From positions 1 to 64,000 of the forward strand of contig JBPCXR010000060.1 in NCBI GenBank assembly GCA_051027215.1: a stretch of 64,000 nucleotides of DNA, given 5' to 3'. The position numbers and the translations under genes were made by a program. Each line of letters begins with the position of its first letter. The stretch's first letter is position 1. This DNA is from CALHVX01 sp051027215. Its GTDB lineage: Bacteria; Pseudomonadota; Gammaproteobacteria; Pseudomonadales; Azotimanducaceae. Below are positions 43,337 to 51,889 of the stretch, piece after piece. The notes beneath the pieces were generated by a model. It worked only from the letters and a program-made list of their open reading frames with translations, made no database searches and was not told the DNA's origin.

Positions 43337-44935
43337 TCAAGCAAGGTCGATATGGGTAATAGTTTGCGGGGTACCGTTTTCGTTTTTTGCTCGATCGTAG
43401 CCGCCGCAGTCATAGAACACCGCGTCTGCACCTGACGGGGTAAAGCGAAATATCGTAAAGCCGTTGATTTCCTTGGTGGCAGATAACTCACGAGTCTCCA
43501 GCCAGGCGGGAGTCGCCACAGCGATGCCGCGTGCAGATGAAGGCCAGGTCACATCGGAAGTGCTCACTGGGCCCACCAGCAATGACTTGACAGGTCTGTC
43601 ACGTAGATCCAGATCACCGCTGCTAGTGATTTCAACAGCGCCCTGAGCGTGAATATCTCCAGAGAGCGTGAAACGCGAGCCTGTGCGTTTCGATATGGAT
43701 TCCAGCAGCCGCTGATGCTGATCCCACCAGCCTTGTTGCCAGAGATACTTTTGAGCCTCTACTGTTAGACGGCCCTTGGTGTCACCCAGCAGCTCGTTGA
43801 TTACGACACCCGTGAATCCTTCTGGTGCAACCACATCTGGATACCACTCACGCCATTTACCTGCCGTCCAACCGAAAGGATGCGATGGCGTATAAGCAAA
43901 GTGTGTAGCGTGTGAATTAGTGGTCCGATTGTTGATCCATTGTTCAATGTCGGGAGGTACCAGACCCGCCGTGTCGCCGCCCAGACTGAGGTGACCTGCA
44001 CAGTCGAATATGGGTGTTTCAAATAGTCGCCCATATACCAGCGCACCGAATGATCGTTCCTTATCTTTTACCGGCGCATTAGGCAAAGGCGGATAATAGA
44101 GTTGGGCGACTGCTGCATGAGCTTCGGCGCTGAATTTGTCTGGGGGAAAAGTGACGATGTCCTTCTCGGCGTCGTCATTCTCGAAATAATCGTGATCATC
44201 GGCCACAAAGTAGATGGGGGTTGAACGAAATCGCGTTCCGTAGAGATCGGCGATCTGTTCGTTCCCGATCCGCTTTAGCACAGCTTCGTTGCGCGTTCCG
44301 AGCACCGAGGTTTCGCGGTCAAATTCTCCGTATTTCTGCTTGATGGCTTCTGCAGCCGCAGCACTGCGCGCTATCCGCGGCGATCCACCCCCGCGTAGGT
44401 CCCAATAAATATGGTCACCGATCGCAAGGGCAACGTCAGGTTTTTCTGCGAGTGCTGCGTCGAACATGCGCTGGCGGAACTTGTGTGGTTTAAAGAACTG
44501 CGCTCTGGGCGTACCGAATCCATCTCCGCCGCCGGCGCATGTGAACGCCAAAAGCTTGAGGGATGCAGGCATGCTGTTTCGATCGGGTAGTGTCTTCAGT
44601 GGCCAGGGTTCGTAGAACGGCCCTTTATCGTCGACTAGTTGGAGTTGGTAGGTCGTGTTCGGGTTGAGTGAGTTGGCGTGGAAAGACCAGTGATACCCCT
44701 CGCTATCCGCCTGCACACCAGACACTTTCCGCCGCCCTACCAGCAGGTCAATAGAATGACGCGGTTGCCAAAGTGACAGCGTGATAGAGAATTGTGTATC
44801 GGTGGCGGTGGGTAGGAGGTGGCGTAAGGTTTTGTCGGATGCCGTACTACGTTGGGGCCACATCGCAGTAATGAGTGAGGTGGTTGCCGCCAAGAGCACC
44901 TCCCTGCGAGATGTGAACCAGCTTGGCCTCTCCAC
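43337..44935 (-). CDS. PhoD-like metallophosphatase, Tat-exported
   Basis: This 532-residue protein resembles the PhoD/metallophosphatase family. After a twin-arginine signal (SRREVLLAATTS, with a likely cut near STAS) come a fibronectin-like N-domain (WSFHANSLNPNTTYQL) and a metal core with AIGDHIYWDLRGGG, FVADDHDYFENDD and TLSGDIHAQG. I chose GTG 44935 because GAGGA precedes it and the Tat motif then lies near the N-terminus; GTG 44989 gives a longer tail. Phosphodiesterase or phosphatase action in the periplasm is expected. It is alone between spacers in the looser region. Confidence 0.87.
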   Translation of the reverse strand: MERPSWFTSRREVLLAATTSLITAMWPQRSTASDKTLRHLLPTATDTQFSITLSLWQPRHSIDLLVGRRKVSGVQADSEGYHWSFHANSLNPNTTYQLQLVDDKGPFYEPWPLKTLPDRNSMPASLKLLAFTCAGGGDGFGTPRAQFFKPHKFRQRMFDAALAEKPDVALAIGDHIYWDLRGGGSPRIARSAAAAEAIKQKYGEFDRETSVLGTRNEAVLKRIGNEQIADLYGTRFRSTPIYFVADDHDYFENDDAEKDIVTFPPDKFSAEAHAAVAQLYYPPLPNAPVKDKERSFGALVYGRLFETPIFDCAGHLSLGGDTAGLVPPDIEQWINNRTTNSHATHFAYTPSHPFGWTAGKWREWYPDVVAPEGFTGVVINELLGDTKGRLTVEAQKYLWQQGWWDQHQRLLESISKRTGSRFTLSGDIHAQGAVEITSSGDLDLRDRPVKSLLVGPVSTSDVTWPSSARGIAVATPAWLETRELSATKEINGFTIFRFTPSGADAVFYDCGGYDRAKNENGTPQTITHIDLA

Positions 44936-44989
44936 CGCATCCTCACTTAGTCTAAGTGGATCCGAATTGTACCACTGGCTGATCCACAC

Positions 44990-45222
44990 CTGTCGAGCTG
45001 CGCTGGCGAATGTTGGCTAACGGGGATAAGGCTACATTCTGGCGACCCAGGTCACACTGACGGCAAAGCTGATGTTCCATGACCGGGCCAGAAGTACTCA
45101 ATACGATTCTGATCGGTGGTTTGCTTCAGTGCCAAGTTTGGATTGACCAGCAACTGAAAAGCGATTGTATTTGTTCAGCATGGTATTAATCTGGTGATCT
45201 AACTGTCATGGGAGTGCCGCTC
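44990..45222. other. spacer with degenerate repeat-like stretches
   Basis: CTAACGGGGATAAGGCTACATTC (first 20 bases considered; about 45017-45039) and CAAAGCTGATGTTC (about 45064-45077) resemble parts of the repeat at 37468 and 43251. No gene seen; it should hold the Rieske gene promoter. Confidence 0.3.
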
Positions 45223-46380
45223 ATGCGATCGGACGCGCAGCTCATAGAGCACATATTTAGCCTCATTGACCACAATGCTACGGATGTGGGCGATGAGGAT
45301 TGGCTTGAGCCCGTTGAAAACTATAGCTCGCAGGAACGATTCGAGGCCGAGATCAGATTAATGCGTCGATTACCGGTGGCATTCTGCCCATTGGCCGCAC
45401 TCTCTAAACCAGGATCATACGTAGCAAGGATGTCGGCCGGTGTGCCGATCGTGGTAATACGAGGTCTTGATGGTGAAATTCGTGCCTTTCGCAATGCCTG
45501 TCGCCACCGTGGCATGCAGTTGGCCGAAGGTTCGGGCTGCACGAAGATTTTCCGCTGCACCTACCACGGCTGGGCATATCGCCTCGACGGACGGCTTGAA
45601 TATGTGCCAGACGAATACGGATTTCCAAACCTAGACAAAAGCACGAACGGTCTAGTGCCCGTGCACGACGTCGCGGCGCAAGGTGGCCTGGTTTTCGTAA
45701 CTCAAGACGCGCCGATTGGTGCAGGCGCGCTTGAATCTCTTCCAGACCTGCTTGCACAGGATCAGGTCATTTTCGACTCCCGTGAAACGGTCAACGAAGT
45801 TAATTGGAAGCTACAGGCGGAAGGTACGCTGGAGGGATACCACATCAAGCATGCTCATCCCGAGACATTTTATCCGTACGGGTTCGACAACCTAAACGTA
45901 ATCGAAACACAGGGCCCAAACGTTCGCGTTTGCTTCCCATTCCGACGTATCGAGAAGCTACGAGAGCTACCCAGTGATGCACGCGCACTCGGACGCACCG
46001 TGACCCTCGTCAACCACATTTTTCCAGCGGCTTCAATCACCCGACTTTCTGACCATTTCACAATTTCGTTTGCCGAGCCCGAGTCCCCATTCCGCACGCG
46101 CTACTACAACTACAGGATGACGACGCCGACAAAGGACGGCGCAGCCCCTTCAGCCGATGCAGTGAGCCAGGCGAAGAAAGATGCGGCGTTCCTGGCTGAT
46201 ACGGGTCTGAAAGAGGACGCGAAAGTCATTCAGGATATCCAAGCCGCTATCGGATCGGGGGCGAACAAGCACTATACGTTTGGCAGATTCGAATCCGCGA
46301 TTGTGCACCTACACAAAAACCTAACCCTATACCTGGACAGGTTAGCCGCGTTCGAGCGCGGGGAAGTAGAAGTTGAATAG
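45223..46380 (+). CDS. Rieske-type aromatic ring-hydroxylating oxygenase alpha subunit
   Basis: This 385-residue oxygenase has a Rieske [2Fe-2S] site (C-R-H and, 17 residues after, C-T-Y-H) and a mononuclear iron site in the catalytic domain, with EGTLEGYHIKHAHPETF giving the two His. The N-terminus is longer than usual before the Rieske part. ATG 45223 has GGGAG 8 bp upstream; ATG 45208 has none. No beta subunit, ferredoxin or reductase gene lies near it, so it must borrow electron carriers. Hydroxylation or demethylation of a ring or amine is the family role. Confidence 0.9.
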   Translation: MRSDAQLIEHIFSLIDHNATDVGDEDWLEPVENYSSQERFEAEIRLMRRLPVAFCPLAALSKPGSYVARMSAGVPIVVIRGLDGEIRAFRNACRHRGMQLAEGSGCTKIFRCTYHGWAYRLDGRLEYVPDEYGFPNLDKSTNGLVPVHDVAAQGGLVFVTQDAPIGAGALESLPDLLAQDQVIFDSRETVNEVNWKLQAEGTLEGYHIKHAHPETFYPYGFDNLNVIETQGPNVRVCFPFRRIEKLRELPSDARALGRTVTLVNHIFPAASITRLSDHFTISFAEPESPFRTRYYNYRMTTPTKDGAAPSADAVSQAKKDAAFLADTGLKEDAKVIQDIQAAIGSGANKHYTFGRFESAIVHLHKNLTLYLDRLAAFERGEVEVE

Positions 46381-46397
46381 CGAAGAGCAAACTCCGT

Positions 46398-47531
46398 TTA
46401 GGTCACAGACTCGCCCAGAAACCAGTTCAACAAATCAGGTAGCTCGCCCCGGGGGAAGGTATGGGAAAGATCATCGAATTCCCGGTAGGTCACACTCGCA
46501 CCGGCTTTTTCCAAGGTTGCCCTAGCCAACCGCGCCACATCGACATCAAACATCCAATCTAAGGCGCCGTGCACCAGATAGGTCGGTACAGCGCGAACCC
46601 GGTCCATGTCCACCGCCTCCAGTACCAGCGGATGAAAACTCGACGCCATTGGCGCAAGGTGGGTATAAGGCGCGGTCGCTTCGAATCCAGCAAGATAAGA
46701 GAAAGTGCCACCGTCTGACATGCCGGTGAGCAGCAGCCGGTCGTCGCGCAAGGCATAGCGCTCTTTGACGAACTCCAGCATGGCTTTGAGTCGATCTGCA
46801 TCAACCTCAGGCTCACCCAATGACCAGGTCGTTCCTGCGGAAGTCGGCGCCAATAGCAGAGCACCGCAACTGCGCGCCGCGCTAAGCCAACTCCAGAGAA
46901 AGCTGCGCCCATGACCGCTACCGCCATGCAGCGCCACAATGAGCGGCGCCGGCCGCTCTTCGTCGTAATCCTCCGGTACGTACAAGGAAAACCCACCACG
47001 CTGTTTCGTATCGTTGCCCGCATGCAACACACCCGTGTGGGGCTGCTCTGGTGCTTCGCTAAGAATCTGCGCGAGCGCTTCTACGGGTTCGGATCCGAGG
47101 CTTGCGAGATCCGCCCGCGCATTGACCGCCCCCTCTTCGAGATAGAAACGGCTGACCGGTGGCAGCATACGGGTCAACGGGTACAGCGCATCCAACGCTT
47201 TGCTGAGCATTCCCAAGGACTTATAGGCTGTCATGATGGGTTGCTGAGTACCGGGGCTGCGAGAAAACTCCGAGAGCCCACGGCTGGTCAACTGGGCGGC
47301 TTCCAGCGCGCAATCGCGAAACCCGGTTAGATGCTCGGGCCACGCCGCCGCTTCGAAAGTGGAACGACCTTCAGCTAACGGCGCCTGCAGATCACGCAAC
47401 TCCTGCGCCAAAGCAGAGACGTTGGGTGGGTGCAAATAGCGCCCTGCCTGTGAAAGCGCACCGAGTCCTGCTAACAGAGCCGGCAGTAACGCTGTGGTAG
47501 CATCGAGCAATTCGTCAGTCGTATCAGTCAT
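46398..47531 (-). CDS. alpha/beta hydrolase, phospholipase/esterase-like
   Basis: This 377-residue protein has a helical N-terminal region (1-170) of unknown type, then an alpha/beta-hydrolase domain: oxyanion region VALHGGSGHGRSF, nucleophile elbow TGMSDGGTFSY, acid candidate in HGALDWMFD and catalytic His in DDLSHTFPRGE. The layout resembles phospholipase/carboxylesterase and PHB-depolymerase-like serine hydrolases. Its ATG overlaps by 2 bp the ATG of the divergent MoxR-type gene. The role is unassigned. Confidence 0.85.
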   Translation of the reverse strand: MTDTTDELLDATTALLPALLAGLGALSQAGRYLHPPNVSALAQELRDLQAPLAEGRSTFEAAAWPEHLTGFRDCALEAAQLTSRGLSEFSRSPGTQQPIMTAYKSLGMLSKALDALYPLTRMLPPVSRFYLEEGAVNARADLASLGSEPVEALAQILSEAPEQPHTGVLHAGNDTKQRGGFSLYVPEDYDEERPAPLIVALHGGSGHGRSFLWSWLSAARSCGALLLAPTSAGTTWSLGEPEVDADRLKAMLEFVKERYALRDDRLLLTGMSDGGTFSYLAGFEATAPYTHLAPMASSFHPLVLEAVDMDRVRAVPTYLVHGALDWMFDVDVARLARATLEKAGASVTYREFDDLSHTFPRGELPDLLNWFLGESVT

Positions 47532-48318
47532 GCAACCATATTACCTGCCCATCAATGATGAAGTCGCGATCTTTCGCGCAGCATTCGAGGCACGCTTGCC
47601 GGTCCTGCTCAAAGGCCCCACAGGCTGCGGCAAAACGCGTTTTGTCGAAGCCATGGCCCATGAGCTGTTCCCCAATCAGGAGGAATATCGGCTCACCACC
47701 ATTGCCTGCCATGAAGACCTAACGGCAACCGATCTGGTAGGGCGCTATCTACTACTGGGCGATGAATCACGCTGGGCTGACGGTCCACTCACCCATTCTG
47801 TGCGCAACGGTGGCTTGTGCTATCTGGACGAGATCGTTGAAGCGCGCAAAGACACGACGGTGTTGATTCATGCGCTCACCGATCATCGGCGCATTCTGCC
47901 CATCGAAAAAACTGGCGAGCTGGTACACGCCGATCCGAGCTTTCTGTTGGTTATCTCCTACAATCCTGGCTACCAAAGCGTGCTCAAAGACCTCAAACCC
48001 AGCACTCGACAACGCTTTGTCAGCTTAGAATTTGACTACCCTGGCGAAGCCCAGGAAGCCGAGATTATCGCCCACGAGAGCGGCGTCGATGCGGCCATGG
48101 CTGAGCGGCTGGCCGTGATCGGCGCAAAGGTCCGCAACCTGCGGGAACACGGCTTCGAAGAAGGCGTGAGCACGCGGCTGTTGATCTATACGGCAAACCT
48201 GATCCAGGGTGGCATCGAACCTAGACGCGCTGCGCAAAGCGCCATCGTTACCGCGATCTCCGATGACGCCACTGTACAGATTGCCGTGAGCGACATTGTC
48301 GATGCGGTTTTGCCTTGA
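47530..48318 (+). CDS. CbbQ/NirQ/NorQ-type MoxR AAA+ ATPase
   Basis: This 262-residue MoxR-family AAA+ ATPase has N-terminal YYLPINDEVAIF, Walker A GPTGCGKTRF, Walker B LCYLDEIVEA and a C-terminal CbbQ domain with GVSTRLLIYTANLI. Family members activate Rubisco (CbbQ), nitric oxide reductase (NorQ) or other metalloenzymes together with a VWA partner. The partner gene follows with overlapping TTGA codons. No Rubisco or NO reductase is in the window, so the client is unknown. ATG 47530 fits the family N-terminus; the longer frame upstream is antisense to the hydrolase. Confidence 0.92.
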   Translation: MQPYYLPINDEVAIFRAAFEARLPVLLKGPTGCGKTRFVEAMAHELFPNQEEYRLTTIACHEDLTATDLVGRYLLLGDESRWADGPLTHSVRNGGLCYLDEIVEARKDTTVLIHALTDHRRILPIEKTGELVHADPSFLLVISYNPGYQSVLKDLKPSTRQRFVSLEFDYPGEAQEAEIIAHESGVDAAMAERLAVIGAKVRNLREHGFEEGVSTRLLIYTANLIQGGIEPRRAAQSAIVTAISDDATVQIAVSDIVDAVLP

Positions 48319-50318
48319 TCGAACTGGCAGATCTGGAAGCATCGCTAACGCTATTCGTTGAAGGCGTGGCCGGTCAATATCTACACGTCAAACCCGACTC
48401 GCAGTTTGCTGGGCAAACCAGCTTGTCCGAATTCGCGGCGCAATCTGTAGACGCGATCTATCTGCCAGAACAATTACCCCAAGGCACGCGTTCCGATTAT
48501 CGCGTCCTGGCCATGCAGCAGATCAGCATGCGCCTCTACGGTACCTTTGATTTTCGAATTGCGCAGTTTCTCACACGCTGCGACTCCCCAGGCGATCAAC
48601 CAGCAAAAGACACAGCACTGCGCATGGGTGAGCTGCAGCGTTTGCGGCAACGGTATCGTTGGCCGGGCTTATTTCAGGCTCTATTTGAAAACGCCGAGCG
48701 CCTGCGGTTGGACTATCGAACGCTGCGGGATTTTCCAGGCTTGGGCAAGCACTTCGTGAGCTACTACAGCGCTACCAGTCTAGACTCAGCGCTAACCATC
48801 GACCCGCTGCAACAGCTACAAAGCGACTGGCGCGAGCAACACCGAGTGATGTTGGCGCACCCCGGCGAACATTGCACCGACCCAAATTTGCAAGCGCTCT
48901 ATAACGACGATGCCAGCGTTTACGACAGCGCTGTGCTCGCCGATGAAATCTACAAACTGCTACTGCAAGCATACGATCCGGCGACCATCGCCCAAGGTAT
49001 CGCGCTCACCACAGAGGAAGAGGTGGAAACCAGCGCGGATTGGCTGGAGCGCGAAGCCAGATTAATCGATTGGGAGGAAGAACAAGCCAGCGCCCAAACA
49101 CAGATGATGAATGCCCTGCTGCTGGATCCTCAGGATGTGGATGTAGCAGCCATTGATGGTCTCGACGGCGACATCCGTCCTGATGACGCCAATCTGAACA
49201 CCATCGCACAACAAGATGCTGCGCCAGCGGACCCCGAGCAACTACAACGCCGCCTAGACATGGAACGCGCCGCGTTGCGCCATGCTTTGGGTGAAGATCG
49301 ATCGTTGGCGCGTAGCTATCGCTATGACGAGTGGCACTATCTAGACAATCGCTATCTACGCAGCTGGTGTCGCCTGTTCGAAGAACAGCTGAACCCTGAC
49401 CCGGACCTCGATGGTACGGAGTTGGGCCAGCGGGTGCGGCAGTGGCGCGATGAAATTCGGCGTCGGCTGAGTTTAATCAAACCCCTGGGCTACTTGCGCC
49501 AACGCGGAGTCGAGGACGGTGATGAGCTAGATTTCAATTCTGTGCTCGATAGCAGACTAGATGCCGCCGCCGGGCTTACACCCAGCGAGCGTGTCTATAG
49601 TCGTAGAGATCGAGTGCAGCGAGATTTGTGCGCGGCGTTTCTGATCGATCTATCTGCCTCTACCGATGATCCGATGGAAGCCCCTGAACCGGAACCGGAT
49701 CAGCTCGAAGCTGGCGCCGATGTGAACTTACGCGACCCGTTTGAGGTGGACTTCGATCCGGCGAGCTTGACTGCCGATAAATCCAGCACCCGGCGCATCA
49801 TCGACGTGCAACGGGAGGCGATGCTGGCGATGTCCGCTGCACTAGAGTCGCTTGGTGACGAATACGGCATATTCGGCTTTTCCGGATACGGCAAAGACTG
49901 CGTGGAGTACTACGTCGCTAAGGAAATCGGCCAGTCATTCACGGCAAAAACGCTGCACAGCATCGCGGCCATGAAGCCTCGCCGGAGCACCCGTATGGGA
50001 CCAGCGATCCGACACACCACTCGCAAGCTATTGGCTTCAGGGCATGCGATGAAACTGATGATCATGCTCAGCGATGGCTTCCCCCAAGACAGCGACTACG
50101 GGCCCACTCGAGGTGAGCATGAATACGGTGTGCAAGATACTGCTAAAGCGTTGGAAGAAGCCGAGCGCGCGGGCATCCGAACCTTCTGCATCACCGTAGA
50201 CCGCTCTAGTCACGATTACTTGTCACGCATGTGCCCAAGTGATCAGTACCTGATCATTGAGGAAGTAGATGAATTACCCGCCGCACTGGGCAAGGTTTAC
50301 GAGCGTCTAGCCAGCTGA
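48315..50318 (+). CDS. CbbO/NorD-type VWA-domain protein
   Basis: This 667-residue protein partners the upstream ATPase. A long helical and acidic N-terminal part leads to a C-terminal von Willebrand A domain with the MIDAS motif DLSAS (LIDLSASTDDP), the Thr-containing RMGPAIRHTTRKL and Asp in MLSDGFPQD. About 60 acidic residues are inserted right after the MIDAS start, longer than expected. The start is TTG inside the stop of the ATPase gene (TTGA), so the two are translationally coupled. It likely recruits the unknown metalloenzyme client for ATP-driven remodelling. Confidence 0.9.
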   Translation: MIELADLEASLTLFVEGVAGQYLHVKPDSQFAGQTSLSEFAAQSVDAIYLPEQLPQGTRSDYRVLAMQQISMRLYGTFDFRIAQFLTRCDSPGDQPAKDTALRMGELQRLRQRYRWPGLFQALFENAERLRLDYRTLRDFPGLGKHFVSYYSATSLDSALTIDPLQQLQSDWREQHRVMLAHPGEHCTDPNLQALYNDDASVYDSAVLADEIYKLLLQAYDPATIAQGIALTTEEEVETSADWLEREARLIDWEEEQASAQTQMMNALLLDPQDVDVAAIDGLDGDIRPDDANLNTIAQQDAAPADPEQLQRRLDMERAALRHALGEDRSLARSYRYDEWHYLDNRYLRSWCRLFEEQLNPDPDLDGTELGQRVRQWRDEIRRRLSLIKPLGYLRQRGVEDGDELDFNSVLDSRLDAAAGLTPSERVYSRRDRVQRDLCAAFLIDLSASTDDPMEAPEPEPDQLEAGADVNLRDPFEVDFDPASLTADKSSTRRIIDVQREAMLAMSAALESLGDEYGIFGFSGYGKDCVEYYVAKEIGQSFTAKTLHSIAAMKPRRSTRMGPAIRHTTRKLLASGHAMKLMIMLSDGFPQDSDYGPTRGEHEYGVQDTAKALEEAERAGIRTFCITVDRSSHDYLSRMCPSDQYLIIEEVDELPAALGKVYERLAS

Positions 50319-50339
50319 GCTGAGTTCGGTAGGGGGTAT

Positions 50340-50361
50340 AGAGCCGCCCTAAGGCGGCTCT
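50340..50361. terminator. bidirectional stem-loop terminator
   Basis: AGAGCCGCC and GGCGGCTCT (9 bp, G+C rich) flank loop CTAA, between the convergent CbbO-like and BI-1 genes. T-runs are poor, but placement and stability fit a shared terminator. Confidence 0.65.
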
Positions 50362-50372
50362 CCAAATAACGC

Positions 50373-51068
50373 TTAGTCGTCGCCCATCACACCGAAGATG
50401 TGCAACAGCGACATGAACAGGTTGTAGAACGAAACGAACAAGCTGACCGTGGCTCGTATGTAGTTACGCTCACCGCCGTGAATAATCGCGCTGGTTTGCC
50501 ACAGAATGGCGGCACTGGCAAAGATCACGAAGCCGGCAGAGATGGCCGTGTGCATGGCGGAGAGGTTGAACAACCAGCTCACCAGCACCGCACCCATCAA
50601 CACGAAAAACCCAACCATCAGGAATCCACCGAGAAACCCGAAGTCCTTGCGGGTGATCAGGGTGAAGGCTGAAAGCCCGACGAAGGCAGCCGAGGCGGTT
50701 GCGAACGCCGACGTCACCAGCGCCGGTCCGTTGGTCGTGCTCATGTAGTAAGCGATGACGGGGCCTGTGATGAAGCCAAGAAACCCGGTAAAGACAAAGC
50801 AGGTGAGCAATCCCCAGCCACTATCGGCAGTTTTCTCAACGAGAAACAACAGGCCAAAGAATCCGGCCAGGATGACCAGGAACGGCGGACGACCCACTCC
50901 CATGACCATGGCGACATAAGCACACACTGCGCTAAACGCCAGTGTCATACCCAGCAACATATAAGTGTTGCGCAATACACTGTTGATCTGCACTCCGCCG
51001 GTGGTTTGCCCAGCGGTCGCAGCGCCAACAGCGCTCTGTGAAGTTCGAAAACGGGGCTCTTGAGCCAT
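50373..51068 (-). CDS. Bax inhibitor-1/YccA family membrane protein
   Basis: This 231-residue protein has seven hydrophobic helices and the BI-1/YccA (TMBIM) layout, with a soluble 20-residue N-terminus. E. coli YccA binds and restrains FtsH; relatives leak calcium or protons. Typical segments are NTYMLLGMTLAFSAVCAY, GFLGFITGPVIAYY and a C-terminal SLFVSFYNLFMSLLHIFG, which are family-like. ATG 51068 has GAGG 6 bp upstream. It stands alone next to a small DUF6471 gene. Confidence 0.93.
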   Translation of the reverse strand: MAQEPRFRTSQSAVGAATAGQTTGGVQINSVLRNTYMLLGMTLAFSAVCAYVAMVMGVGRPPFLVILAGFFGLLFLVEKTADSGWGLLTCFVFTGFLGFITGPVIAYYMSTTNGPALVTSAFATASAAFVGLSAFTLITRKDFGFLGGFLMVGFFVLMGAVLVSWLFNLSAMHTAISAGFVIFASAAILWQTSAIIHGGERNYIRATVSLFVSFYNLFMSLLHIFGVMGDD

Positions 51069-51239
51069 GACTAGCCTCATTACTTAATGGATACCCACTA
51101 TATAGGGAATCTGGTGAAACAGTTCAAGGCTATGTATTTGGTCAGACCAAACACTGGCCTGGCCAATGGTGCGACTCAATTGCGGCAGAACAGAGTTAAC
51201 GGACCGCCGACAATACCGGCACGACCGACGGTCCTGGCG

Positions 51240-51557
51240 TCAAGCGCCCACGTTGCTTAACTTCAACGCCGCAGGCTCCTCGGAATCGTCCTGGGCCCGC
51301 ACTTCGTTCACCAGTGCGCTCACCTCACCAAGGTCCAAGGCTTCCATGTCGAGGGCAATTAGAATGAACAACAGCAGCTGCGCCCCAAGCGAGCCGTTGT
51401 TGACCTTCGAACGTAAATTGCTCTCGTGCTGGACAACCCCCAGCTCACTCAGGCGGCGCGCCAGTTCACGATATTCAACGCCTTTGAGCGCCATTCGCGA
51501 GCGGATGATTCTACGAATCGCTTCGCGCATTTCCGGTGAGTCAAAAAATTTAGCCAC
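51240..51557 (-). CDS. DUF6471-like small protein
   Basis: This 105-residue protein has EYRELARRLSELGVVQHESNL, parts of which (RELARRLSELGV and HESNLRSKVNNG) look like a helix-turn-helix, consistent with the DUF6471 family. GTG start with a perfect AAGGAGG 7 bp upstream suggests high translation. The second half is helical and acidic. DNA or RNA binding is possible; no target known. Single gene between BI-1 and a protease gene. Confidence 0.78.
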   Translation of the reverse strand: MAKFFDSPEMREAIRRIIRSRMALKGVEYRELARRLSELGVVQHESNLRSKVNNGSLGAQLLLFILIALDMEALDLGEVSALVNEVRAQDDSEEPAALKLSNVGA

Positions 51558-51889
51558 TTCGTGTCCTCCTTAACTCTCTGGTTGAGTGCCCCCCACCAGA
51601 AAATCAATCGTCTATTAAAAGAATGCTACGGGCGCGAATTGTAAGGATCGAGAGCGGATCCGTACGCAAACGACTGTAAAATCTCTGTCTCAATTGTTTG
51701 CCCGTTGCCAAGGTTGGGTTACAAGTGACCCAAATTCATCAACTTAAGAGGCCATACAAAAGCATAGCTCATAGGCTGGGACACGTTATCCGGGGTAACC
51801 GAAGCCAGATCGGCATTAGAACCCCAGATCAGTGCCTGTTCCGCGCAATTTCATTGCATAATTGCCTACCCGAGCTCTAGAACAACCTT
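51558..51889. other. 332-bp spacer, small hairpin only
   Basis: This gap between divergent genes holds a 6-bp stem (TTGGGT/ACCCAA, 51714-51733) with an 8-nt loop. No tRNA or other known RNA was recognised. A short frame at 51698-51880 lacks a site and resemblance to any family. Confidence 0.35.

Noticed and set aside
46398..50318. Rubisco or nitric oxide reductase operon implied by CbbQ/CbbO-like genes
   Set aside because: No rbc or nor structural genes are present in the flanking 15 kb, so only the activase pair can be stated.
51714..51733. tRNA or small RNA gene
   Set aside because: One 6-bp hairpin only; no T-loop motif, no cloverleaf, no promoter or terminator around it.
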